In this document: piece after piece, positions 38,229-46,217 of the stretch
How positions within the stretch are numbered: the first letter of the stretch is position 1
How the letters are laid out: every line of letters begins with the position of its first letter
Origin: Acidovorax sp. SRB_14
Lineage (GTDB): Bacteria; Pseudomonadota; Gammaproteobacteria; Burkholderiales; Burkholderiaceae_C
Length of the DNA stretch: 64,000 nucleotides
NCBI RefSeq assembly: GCF_012932145.1
Contig: NZ_MWOK01000008.1
Location: 1-64,000, forward strand
Direction: 5' to 3'
Program-made: the position numbers and the translations under genes
The notes under the pieces: model-generated
Told to the model about the DNA's origin: nothing
Database searches by the model: none
What the model saw: only the letters and a program-made list of their open reading frames with translations

Positions 38229-39095
38229 TTACTTCCCTGACAGCACCCCAAGGTCCTTGCCCTTGAGCTTGTTAACGTCGAACTTCACGCCCGCTCCACC
38301 GATGGCGCCCACATCGGTGAACTGCCAAACCAGGTAGTCGTGCTGCATGACTTTCAGTGGCGCGCCGTTTTTGAAGTTCAGCTGGCGATAGTCTGCGATC
38401 CAATGCGGATAGTCCTTAAGCAGCAGGCTGCCCGCCATCCTCTCGTTCCACCACGAGGCCGCGGTATAGATCATCGGACGTCGGCCCGTCGCTCCCTCCA
38501 CTGTGTCGAGCCAAGCTTTCACCACCCGAACAATCTCGTCCACAGGAAGCTTGGACCAGCGATCCACTTTGGCGTCGCCCACCTTCTCAAAATCCCATTC
38601 TAGGTCCAGCACGGGAGTGAGGTCATTGCCTGCAAACCCGCCAGACTTAGTGACGAGCGCGAGATAATTTTTTGCCTGCTCCGCCCCATCCGCCCCTGCG
38701 GTGAGGAAGTGATAGGCCCCCCTAATAATGCCCGCGTCTGCCGACGCACGCCAGTTGGCTTCAAATTTCGGGTCACGGAAGTTGGCGCCTTGGCTGGCTT
38801 TTATATAAACAAATTTCACACCCGAAACTGCGAAATTTGTCCATGGTACCTGCCCGTTGTGATGGGAAACATCTACGCCGTAAACGCCGTCATTCGCGTG
38901 CTCGGGAAAGACGAATTCCCTAACTACTTCTTTATTCCCGGGGTCCGTATATTGAAGTAGCTCGTACCTTGCCAGCTGCGACCGCGAAAGGTCATCGACA
39001 AGGTCAACCCAGGTGGGTTCAGCACTCGGCTGTGCCCAAGCAAAAGTAGCGAGAAGCACGATAGCGGCTACCGCGATTACTTTCTTCTTCCGCAT
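38229..39095 (-). CDS. Secreted GH25 muramidase (lysozyme)
   Basis: 288 residues with a signal peptide (MRKKKVIAVAAIVLLATFAWA, cut near residue 21). The GH25 barrel follows: VYGVDVSHHNGQV (D75), GVKFVYIKASQGANFRD, GIIRGAYHFL and PVLDLEWD, which gives the acidic pair D164 and E166. It would cut peptidoglycan glycan strands in the periplasm. Fourth and last gene of a tight operon; it starts 21 bases after the caspase-like gene. GH25 enzymes are usual in phage lysis and in cell-wall turnover. Confidence 0.9.
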   Translation of the reverse strand: MRKKKVIAVAAIVLLATFAWAQPSAEPTWVDLVDDLSRSQLARYELLQYTDPGNKEVVREFVFPEHANDGVYGVDVSHHNGQVPWTNFAVSGVKFVYIKASQGANFRDPKFEANWRASADAGIIRGAYHFLTAGADGAEQAKNYLALVTKSGGFAGNDLTPVLDLEWDFEKVGDAKVDRWSKLPVDEIVRVVKAWLDTVEGATGRRPMIYTAASWWNERMAGSLLLKDYPHWIADYRQLNFKNGAPLKVMQHDYLVWQFTDVGAIGGAGVKFDVNKLKGKDLGVLSGK

Positions 39096-39116
39096 ATTAT
39101 GTTTCCTCCATAGTGA

Positions 39117-40916
39117 CTATTGAGGGCTTTCTTTCTTACCAATCCATACTTCGATCAACCGTGCCCCGTTCAGCTTGGTGTGATACCCAGGCACGAAGCG
39201 AGCCTTAACCTTCCGGTTCAATATCTCCTGAATCGCACGCGCCACCTCGGCGGCATCGTCAGCTTCGCTTTTCGAGAAGTATCGGATCTCAGTCTCATTG
39301 GGAGACTTCTCAATCACCTCAATTCCCTTAGCAACTTTCGCGTTAGGCAACTGCTGAGCCAAATTCACGCCAAGTGCTGAAGCCTTCCCCACCTGCTCTC
39401 TCGTGGCCGCCTGCACATAGATCGTGGGCCCCGCCAGGGTCGACATGGCGCCGTCGCACACTAGGATCGTCATGTAGTCGGAGGCAGAGCCTGGCTTTTC
39501 TTCGATGCGAACCTGCGGAACGAGGTTTGACTGCAAACTCGTTGCCCAGGCCTTTTGAGCGGGGCTATCCCGGTTAAAGGTCAGCACAGAATCACGCGCC
39601 TTGTAGAGCGCCTGGTTCACGGCGGGCGGAACTGGAATGAGTCGGACTTCGCCCACCTCGAAGCCGCCCACGGGGGAGTTGGTTCCAGTGAGACGGATTA
39701 GGTGCTCGCGAATTCCTTCGGACTTCACGCGCCGCTGATCGGTGGCAGCATCACCGGCGCAATAGAGAATATCGAATCGTACTTTACGCGTCGGCGGCGG
39801 TACGGCAGCTGTGGCCGCAGACGCAGCCGGCGTTAACGTGTGGGTGAGATCAGGTGGCGCCGCGGCCTGCGCAAACACCGTGTTTTTCGCAGATACGCGC
39901 CAGAGATTTGGTGCCGCGCTTGTGCTAGCAAGCTTGACAAAACTTGTTAGGATTTTTTGCCGTGTTATTGGGCCGAATTCCTCGTAATAGGTCTTCCAAT
40001 CCTCTTCGAGGGTCGGGCATCCTCTAATGCAGAATCTCGGTGGACGAAAGATAATCCCGGCTCGCCCGGTCAACTGGCGTCGACGGCTATCGACGATGAC
40101 TCCTTTTCCGATGGCGCTTATAAGATGATCAAGTTCATCTGGCTGGGCGGTTGTTTGAGCTCGGATAACGCTAGCCATGACGCGCGCGTATCGCGTAATT
40201 CCGCCAGGAGCGCCGTCCGGAGAAGGCTCCCCAGCGACGGTCGAAAAATTATAGAGAATGTTGTATGGCTCCGATGCTTTGGCAGGGTACCGGATCAAAT
40301 CGAGACCTGCATCGCGTAATTTGTCCAGTATCGGGTTTGTTCTGCATGCATCGATAAACACAGCGACGGCCTTGTTCCAGAGCGGCTCGATTTGTCGCAT
40401 CGTTCTGTCCAGCGGCACGGCAGAGCCGCCAAATAGTATTGCGTTCGGATTTTCTTTATAGGTGTCGAACTCAACCTTTACATTGACATTGGCGTCGACG
40501 CCAAAGAGGTAATTTGTGCCCGCCACCTCGGCCCCATGGCCAGAAAAGTAGATGATGCCGAACGCACGCGGTTCGCGACGAACCTTATTATTAAATTTCG
40601 TTATCCTGTTCTCAAGTTGATCCGTGGTCAAGTTGCACACGGTGTCAACGCTCCAGTTGGCTGCCGTCAAGGCATCGGCTACCACTTTCGTATCGCTCTT
40701 CTCGCTCTTGTCGTCAGAGCACGGCGAACCCAAAGTGGGAAGATTCCCGTATTCGCCGTAGTCTGCGTTGCCAATGACTAGCGCGAACCTCGTGGGCTCA
40801 AGCATTTTTGTCAGCGATTGCTGCCCGTGCGCAGGACCATAGGCAGATGCGGCACCGAGCGCAAATGCGAACAGCGGCCATGTGCTGTGCCGTATTGTCT
40901 TAATTGATGGAGTCAT
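39117..40916 (-). CDS. Secreted caspase-like (C14/metacaspase-type) protease with unknown C-terminal domains
   Basis: 599 residues from ATG 40916, which follows TTTAGGAGGAATT; a longer frame exists but hides the signal sequence. The N-terminus is a signal peptide (TWPLFAFALGAASAYGPAHG). The caspase core runs from FALVIGNADYGEYGNLP to about residue 290, with the catalytic His127 in YFSGHGAE and Cys191 in FIDACRTNP both present. The second half (residues 400-599) holds a repeat-like domain ending EVWIGKK, with FDILYCAGDAATDQ and IYVQAATREQVGKASAL strands, similar in style to domains that follow periplasmic caspases. Export of a caspase to the envelope is notable. It starts 17 bases after the lipoprotein gene. 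Confidence 0.85.
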   Translation of the reverse strand: MTPSIKTIRHSTWPLFAFALGAASAYGPAHGQQSLTKMLEPTRFALVIGNADYGEYGNLPTLGSPCSDDKSEKSDTKVVADALTAANWSVDTVCNLTTDQLENRITKFNNKVRREPRAFGIIYFSGHGAEVAGTNYLFGVDANVNVKVEFDTYKENPNAILFGGSAVPLDRTMRQIEPLWNKAVAVFIDACRTNPILDKLRDAGLDLIRYPAKASEPYNILYNFSTVAGEPSPDGAPGGITRYARVMASVIRAQTTAQPDELDHLISAIGKGVIVDSRRRQLTGRAGIIFRPPRFCIRGCPTLEEDWKTYYEEFGPITRQKILTSFVKLASTSAAPNLWRVSAKNTVFAQAAAPPDLTHTLTPAASAATAAVPPPTRKVRFDILYCAGDAATDQRRVKSEGIREHLIRLTGTNSPVGGFEVGEVRLIPVPPAVNQALYKARDSVLTFNRDSPAQKAWATSLQSNLVPQVRIEEKPGSASDYMTILVCDGAMSTLAGPTIYVQAATREQVGKASALGVNLAQQLPNAKVAKGIEVIEKSPNETEIRYFSKSEADDAAEVARAIQEILNRKVKARFVPGYHTKLNGARLIEVWIGKKESPQ

Positions 40917-40933
40917 AATTCCTCCTAAATGCG

Positions 40934-41275
40934 TTAGTCTTCCATGACCTCCAAATCGTTGTATTTGCTCTTGGCCTCGTTCTCGAGCCTCTTTAGCTTT
41001 TCGTTGAACTGCTTTAGTTGACCTGTGCAGAATTGATAGGACTTGAGCAACGTGAAATAGGCATTGCGACATTCCACGAAATCCTGACGTGTGCGCAGAG
41101 CTACGTCTGGTAGGTCACCGTAGGTTACTTGCGGCGCAAGCGTAGCCGTTGCGACGCACGCGTTCTTCAACTCGGGTGAAGTGCACTCTGGCACAGCCGC
41201 AGGCCTGATGAGCACGTTCTTACATCCAACGCAAGCAAGCGCCACGACAAAGGTCCCGAGGCGAATTACATTCAT
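40934..41275 (-). CDS. Small lipoprotein resembling Rz1/LysC o-spanins
   Basis: 113 residues from ATG 41275. MNVIRLGTFVVALACVGC is a short signal sequence with a lipobox-like LAC or VGC (Cys15 or Cys18). The mature part has the o-spanin layout: a proline/cysteine-rich start (RPAAVPECTSPEL), a VTYGDLPDVAL stretch, and a Cys-containing helix (FVECRNAYFTLL) as in LysC of P2-like phages. The match is by eye and the protein is longer than a typical Rz1. Its ATG overlaps the upstream stop (ATGA), the usual Rz/Rz1 coupling. Confidence 0.6.
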   Translation of the reverse strand: MNVIRLGTFVVALACVGCKNVLIRPAAVPECTSPELKNACVATATLAPQVTYGDLPDVALRTRQDFVECRNAYFTLLKSYQFCTGQLKQFNEKLKRLENEAKSKYNDLEVMED

Positions 41276-41793
41276 GGTATGCCCATCGAATAGGATGTCT
41301 TGAGCTTTATCAATTGCGCGTCCGCGATAGACGTCACAGTACACAACTGCTGTAACTTGTTCTGATCGCTCATGATCGACAGCGCCTCCATGACCTTGGC
41401 CTCGCGCTCCGGACTCCCGACGGGAAGCTTTCCGATAGTTGTTGCAAGCGACGCGGTCGAATTTTTAATAGAAACGCCGCCGCGTTTCAACGCGGCCGTA
41501 GCCTCAGCCAGCCCCGTGCGCGCCTGGCCGAAATCCGTGCGGACTTTGTCAATTTCGCGCTCATATGCCTCGATCAGCGCCTGATTCTTTTCCTTGATCG
41601 ACTCATCGATAGCCGCCTTCAGGTCCGTGACGCGCTGGCCTAGTGATTGGTACTCAGCTAGTTGAGCCTGCAGCTTGTCTACTTCGCCCTGCTTTACCTT
41701 CATGCCAAAGTAAAATCCAAACCCGCCGATGATGACAATTACAATGACACCGGGCGCGACTTTGAGCAGTAGTTGACCGAGGGAAAATGGCAT
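41272..41793 (-). CDS. Single-pass membrane coiled-coil protein resembling an Rz-type i-spanin
   Basis: 173 residues. One transmembrane segment near the N-terminus (about 12-30: APGVIVIVIIGGFGFYFG) is followed by a long helical coiled coil (residues 33-100, KLQAQLAEYQSLGQRV, IDESIKEKNQALIEAYE). This is the topology of phage inner-membrane spanins, slightly longer than usual. It is the first gene of the four-gene operon and overlaps the lipoprotein gene by four bases. No function is known here; the lysis reading depends on the neighbours. Confidence 0.65.
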   Translation of the reverse strand: MPFSLGQLLLKVAPGVIVIVIIGGFGFYFGMKVKQGEVDKLQAQLAEYQSLGQRVTDLKAAIDESIKEKNQALIEAYEREIDKVRTDFGQARTGLAEATAALKRGGVSIKNSTASLATTIGKLPVGSPEREAKVMEALSIMSDQNKLQQLCTVTSIADAQLIKLKTSYSMGIP

Positions 41794-41804
41794 TGCTGAT
41801 TTCT

Positions 41805-41821
41805 CGAGTATTCAGTACTCG
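41805..41821. promoter_or_regulatory. Inverted repeat just upstream of the spanin-like operon
   Basis: CGAGTA, five bases, TACTCG. It sits 12-28 bases upstream of the first ATG of the operon, where it could be an operator or a leader hairpin. Confidence 0.4.
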
Positions 41822-42021
41822 CGAACCTCCATGGCGCTGAGAATAAGTGGATTCTTGGCATCGCGCAAGTTTTAAAGGACTCAGTAATTCTCGTGTTGGA
41901 CGGCGTATAGCTTGCTAAGGCTATCGCTAGGGGCCACTGACATTGAGAGCGGCTACCCCGCCCCGTTTGAGGCCAATAGCCGACAGCAAACGAAAGCGCG
42001 ATCGTACGTTCACTTTATGGC

Positions 42022-42991
42022 CTAGATGTCGCATCCCGGCCGATCATATGGCCGCTTGTGGAATAGCTGCGGGTGCTCCTGGTGCCAGCCCTTCATGGCC
42101 TGCATAGGCGTCTTGCTGCCCAGCGCTGACTGCGGCAACTGGTGGTTGTACAATGCCACATAGCGCAGCAAGGTCTGCTCCATGTCGTCTCGGCTGTTGA
42201 ACCCGTGGGTCTTGAGCACATCCGCTATGCGGCCGTTGAATCTCTCCACCATGCCGTTGGTTCTCGGGGTCCTGGGCTTGGTAAGTCGGTGCTCTATGCC
42301 CAGCGCCTGGCACAGCTGGTCGAACTCATGGTTGCCACTGGGCTCACGCTCCCTGCTGGCAAACAGGCGATCCGTGAACTCCTTGCCGTTGTCGGTCAGC
42401 AGCTTGTCGATCCTGATCGGACAGGCCTTGTGCAGGGCCTACAGAAACGCCTGTGCACTGGCGGCTTTCTTGTTGGCATTGAATTGCACGAACACCCAAC
42501 GCGTGACCCTCAATGGCCACGAACAGGAAGCGCCGTTGCGATTCGTCCTGCATCTGTGGCAGGCACTTCACGTCCATGTGCAGGTAGCCTGGCTCGTAGC
42601 CCTTGAACGCCTTGTGAGGCTCGCTGGGCGTCTTGGGTTTGAGGGCGTTCAAGTTGCCCACGCCATGGCGGCGCAGGCACCTGTCCAGGCCCGAGCGCGA
42701 GACATGGGGACAAATGAACTCTCGCGTGACCGCCAGCAGGTCATCCAGGGGCAGCAGCAAGGTGCGCCGCAGGTGGACCACCACTGTCTCTTGTGCCGGT
42801 GTGAGCACCGTCTGCAGGCGGTGCGCCGTGTGCGAGCGGTCCCAAAAGATAGAGCGCTTCTTCCACTTGTAGACCGTCTATTCCGTGATCCCAAAGCGCT
42901 GGGCTAGGGCACTGGCTGTCTCGTCGCTGGCTGCTATCTCGGCACGCACGGCGGGGGTGGTGCGTGCGTTCTTGTGCAGGGCAATCAACAT
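42022..42991 (-). pseudogene. Decayed IS481-family transposase
   Basis: The pieces read, from the start, MLIALHKNARTTPAVR, then a stop (TAG) after FGITE, VYKWKKRSIFWD, HMDVKCLPQMQDESQRRFLF (first catalytic Asp), a frameshift near 42500, IRIDKLLTDNGKEFTDRLF (second Asp) and TPRTNGMVERFNGRI (catalytic Glu) up to RPYDRPGCDI. At least one nonsense codon and one frameshift break it, so it is inactive. The element's terminal inverted repeats were not identified. It separates the lysis-like operon from the orphan ATPase gene. Confidence 0.85.
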
Positions 42992-43150
42992 GGCTTGGCT
43001 TCCCGGGTGGATTGCAAGGACTCTATCAACTCCCTTAGCACGGCTCTGGCCATGAAGAGTGGATAGCGGTTGGATCGATGCAATCGTCTGAGATGCGACA
43101 GCTAGGCAGCACGCCGGGATGCGTGACGAGTTCCCATTTTCTAGCTTTCT

Positions 43151-43188
43151 CTATGCATGTATATCTCAAACGTAATATACTTGCATAG
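43151..43188. promoter_or_regulatory. Large inverted repeat (probable operator) before the orphan ATPase
   Basis: CTATGCATGTATAT (43151-43164) and ATATACTTGCATAG (43175-43188) are inverted copies with one mismatch, separated by ten bases. The repeat ends 32 bases before the ATG and may overlap a promoter. Confidence 0.65.
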
Positions 43189-43220
43189 CAATTCATAGAG
43201 TTCACGCTACAGGAGATCCC

Positions 43221-44405
43221 ATGGACGCCGTGAGAAACCCATTTGCCCCGGGCGCCGGGAGTAGGCCGCCAGAGCTTGCCGGACGGGAAACCATCCTTCA
43301 GGACGCGCAGACAGCAATTCAAAGGGCGCTGTTAGGTAAGTCCAGCCGCTCACAGATGCTGCTTGGGCTGCGTGGCGTAGGAAAGACGGTGCTACTGAAC
43401 AAAATCGAAGAGATGGCCGAAGCCGCGGGGCACGTGACATCCTCGATCGAAGCGCCAGAGGGAAAGGCGCTCAGTGAGTTGCTCGTGCCAAAGATCAATC
43501 AAGCCTTGCGCAAACTCTCGATTTCGGAGAACGCGAAGGCCAAAGTCCATCAGGCTCTTCGGGCACTTCGCTCTTTCGCCTCTGCGTTCAAGCTCTCGTA
43601 CGGAGATACTTCAATTTCGGTTGATCCGGAAATAGGCGTCGCTGATAGCGGAGATATGGAGGCAGACCTACCCGAATTGTTCGTACGCGTAGGCGAAGCT
43701 GCAAAGGCAGCCGGTAAGGCCTGGACGCTTCTCATTGACGAAGTTCAGTACCTGCGCTCTGAGGATCTGGCAGCTCTGATAGTCGCTCTCCACAAGGTTA
43801 ACCAGAGAGACCTACCAGTTTTGTTCTTCGGTGCGGGGCTGCCACAGGTTGCGGCTCTTTCGGGCGATGCGAAATCCTACGCTGAACGGCTCTTTCACTA
43901 CCCTGCGGTTGGTGCGCTTGTGGAGGCGGATGCGGAGACCGCAATTAGGCAGCCAATCGAGGGTGAAGGTGAGCAAATTGACGACACCGCAATCAGAGAG
44001 ATTCTGGCAAAGACCAAAGGCTATCCCTACTTTCTGCAGGAGTGGGGCTATCAGTGCTGGAACATCGCCGAGGGGCCGCGCATCAAGCTAGAGGATGCAT
44101 CGAAGGCTGCAGGAGAGGCGACAAAACGGCTGGACGAAGGCTTCTTCAAGGTACGATTTGATCGCTTAACGCCTAAGGAGCGAGAGTACGTTATCGCGAT
44201 GGCCAAACTTGGTGCCGGGCCGTATAGATCATCGGACGTCGCAGACGCACTTAAAGAAACCCATCAAAGCCTGGGCCCGCGGCGCGCGCAGATCATCAGC
44301 AAGGGAATGATCTACAGCCCATCTCACGGCGACATTGCGTTCACCGTTCCCATGTTCAACGAGTACCTAATCCGCAACTACGTGGAGAAACCGAGCAAAG
44401 CGTAG
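43221..44405 (+). CDS. ATP-binding protein of the AAA/STAND type
   Basis: 394 residues; ATG follows AGGAGATCCC. Walker A LLGLRGVGKTVLLNKI near residue 48-62, Walker B TLLIDEVQYL near residue 172, and a sensor-like VLFFGAGLPQVAAL follow the ATPase fold. A winged-helix-like tail (RLTPKEREYVIAMAKLGAGPYRSSDVADAL) comes next. Similar orphan ATPases are found in islands of many bacteria and are named only ATP-binding protein. A palindrome upstream suggests strong repression. Defence role possible, not shown. Confidence 0.7.
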   Translation: MDAVRNPFAPGAGSRPPELAGRETILQDAQTAIQRALLGKSSRSQMLLGLRGVGKTVLLNKIEEMAEAAGHVTSSIEAPEGKALSELLVPKINQALRKLSISENAKAKVHQALRALRSFASAFKLSYGDTSISVDPEIGVADSGDMEADLPELFVRVGEAAKAAGKAWTLLIDEVQYLRSEDLAALIVALHKVNQRDLPVLFFGAGLPQVAALSGDAKSYAERLFHYPAVGALVEADAETAIRQPIEGEGEQIDDTAIREILAKTKGYPYFLQEWGYQCWNIAEGPRIKLEDASKAAGEATKRLDEGFFKVRFDRLTPKEREYVIAMAKLGAGPYRSSDVADALKETHQSLGPRRAQIISKGMIYSPSHGDIAFTVPMFNEYLIRNYVEKPSKA

Positions 44406-44613
44406 CTGCGCGGAGGACGAGTGAGCGGTGTCTGTGTGCTGCCTGCGACAGGCTAGGCCGTATTTCGTGCTGATATTGGGCGACCGCAGCGTCCGCGCGT
44501 TCCGAACGGATGGCCATGGTGTAGGCGCCCGAGTCAATTTCGTCGCCTAGGCGGCGAATGACGGTGGCCAGCGCGCGGATGGACCTGTGGAAGTGGGGAG
44601 GCTTAAATTTCAT
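44356..44613 (-). CDS. Small hypothetical protein (doubtful)
   Basis: An 85-codon frame starting MKFKPPHFHRSIRALATVI with a region (IRRLGDEIDSGAYTM) that reads like protein rather than chance, but no ribosome site is clear and its end overlaps the ATPase gene on the other strand by 50 bases. Kept as a weak candidate for the gap between 44406 and 44715. Confidence 0.25.
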   Translation of the reverse strand: MKFKPPHFHRSIRALATVIRRLGDEIDSGAYTMAIRSERADAAVAQYQHEIRPSLSQAAHRHRSLVLRAATLCSVSPRSCGLGTR

Positions 44614-44715
44614 AGATATCGGATGTAGTGAAAGGGGAAGCACGGGCCTGGCCCATGCAAATGGGTATAGAGCCTCTGTTTATCCAATTTCCTAGGCACA
44701 AACCCTTCTCCGCCT

Positions 44716-45990
44716 TCACAACACCATTAGCTCTTCGTCATCAGGCCGCCGCACCGTGAAGACCGCCTCGGCACCACCGGCGTCACGGAAAACCGCCGAC
44801 GTTTGGATGCCTGGGCCAGGGGTCGCCAGCGACAACGCTTTGTCGCCAACCCGCAGGGGGTAGTAGAGGTGCCCACGCTGAAACAGATACTGCCCAGTCA
44901 CATCCCCCAGCGAACCGTGCGTCGACATCAGCTGCAAAGCCGTCGGCCGGTTCACGACCTTGCCGCTTAGCTGCATCACCGCCAGCTTCACCCCTCGCTG
45001 CATGTAGCGGCTGGTCAGCGCGACAGGCAGGTAGTACGAGATGACCGACCCCGACTTTTCCCGCGCCACCGACGATTGAGTGAAGAACACCGCGCCGACC
45101 ACGCAGCCAGGCTGCTGAAGCAGTTCGCTGGCCAAGCTTCGCAAGGCATCCACATCGGCGGTGGCGTGCACGCGCATGAAGATGACATTGCTGTATAGCT
45201 CCGACAGCGGCGAGTGAAGCGCGAAGGCGTCGATGGCCTTGAGCAGCTTGTTCCTGAAATTCGCCTGTTCATTGGCGTGCGCCGGCGACCGAACCACCAA
45301 CTGATAGGAAGGTGGCTGTATGCCTGGGAACATCAGCGGCGAGAACTGGATGGCTGTCTCGCTGCCCGGCAGACGGTATTGCCGCCCGGATCCCATCAGC
45401 GGCATGACCTGCATCTGCTCGACCAGCGCTTGCAGCGTCCGCTTGCCCATGTGCGTGAGCGACCCGGCAGTCAGGCTCCATGAGCCGCCCGAGCTTGCCA
45501 CGCGCGCACGCGCAACAGCATCAAGGACTTGACAGCCCTCCCGAAAGGCAGCCTCGTGGCTGGACAAGTCGTGGTTCTTGATGGAAGCGCGCAACATGTG
45601 ACCGTCCGGCAGGGTGATTTGCGCGTCATAGCCGGCCGTGCGCGCCGGCATTGGCCTCACCTTGGAGCCCCCAGCTGCCAGCCCGCCCAGCATCATGATC
45701 TCGAAGAGGTGGCCGTGACCGCCGGCGGGCTGATTGCGCGCCGCGCGTGCGGTGTCCTTCAGCCACTTGCCGTGCTTGGCCAGCGCCTCGATGGCATGGC
45801 CCAGCGACGCCAGCTCGAGTTGGGCGAGTTCATCCTTTCGGTGCCATAGCTTTTGCAGACGGTGCTGCTGCGCCGACTCCAGCCACTGCACGCTGAACAA
45901 CTCGCCCGCGACGCGCCGGAAGTGCTCCTTCTCCTCCTTCGTGGTCGGCATAGGCGGGAGATCGTAGGCCTCAGTGGCTATGTCGGTCAT
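44716..45990 (-). CDS. Uncharacterised protein, possible PD-(D/E)XK nuclease fold, divergent from CBASS
   Basis: 424 residues. No family is recognised. The stretch from residue 90 to 140 (HLFEIMMLGGLAAGG, then AGYDAQITLPDG, then LRASIKNHD) has a glutamate, an aspartate at a strand end and an x-x-K strand in the order used by PD-(D/E)XK nucleases. The rest is mixed alpha/beta without signal peptide or membrane segment. It is divergent from the CBASS operon over a 227-base spacer, so it may share regulation with it. Could be a separate defence gene. Confidence 0.5.
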   Translation of the reverse strand: MTDIATEAYDLPPMPTTKEEKEHFRRVAGELFSVQWLESAQQHRLQKLWHRKDELAQLELASLGHAIEALAKHGKWLKDTARAARNQPAGGHGHLFEIMMLGGLAAGGSKVRPMPARTAGYDAQITLPDGHMLRASIKNHDLSSHEAAFREGCQVLDAVARARVASSGGSWSLTAGSLTHMGKRTLQALVEQMQVMPLMGSGRQYRLPGSETAIQFSPLMFPGIQPPSYQLVVRSPAHANEQANFRNKLLKAIDAFALHSPLSELYSNVIFMRVHATADVDALRSLASELLQQPGCVVGAVFFTQSSVAREKSGSVISYYLPVALTSRYMQRGVKLAVMQLSGKVVNRPTALQLMSTHGSLGDVTGQYLFQRGHLYYPLRVGDKALSLATPGPGIQTSAVFRDAGGAEAVFTVRRPDDEELMVL

Positions 45991-46070
45991 GGGCTATGGG
46001 GCGCTACGGGCGCAATCTATCCCGCTTTTTCATCGCTGGAAATTTTGTGGCGCAACACTAGCAGTAGTGG

Positions 46071-46099
46071 TTGAAAAACCGAATGACCACACATATAGC
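46071..46099 (+). promoter_or_regulatory. Probable promoter of the CBASS operon
   Basis: TTGAAA (46071-46076), a 17-base spacer and TATAGC (46094-46099). Predicted start of transcription is near 46106, 37 bases before the ATG at 46143 and 112 before the ATG at 46218. Confidence 0.5.
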
Positions 46100-46217
46100 G
46101 TGCTTTTCCGTAAAATGTAACGGATTGCGATTCATCTGCACCATGCACCCACTACTCGGCCTTGGACTGTTCGCGGGAGCCCTGGTCTGGCTATTTTCTG
46201 AAGACAAGGAATACACG

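Noticed and set aside
38032-38337. Open frame of 101 codons near the GH25 gene
   Set aside because: Overlaps the end of the muramidase gene on the other strand and has no motif.
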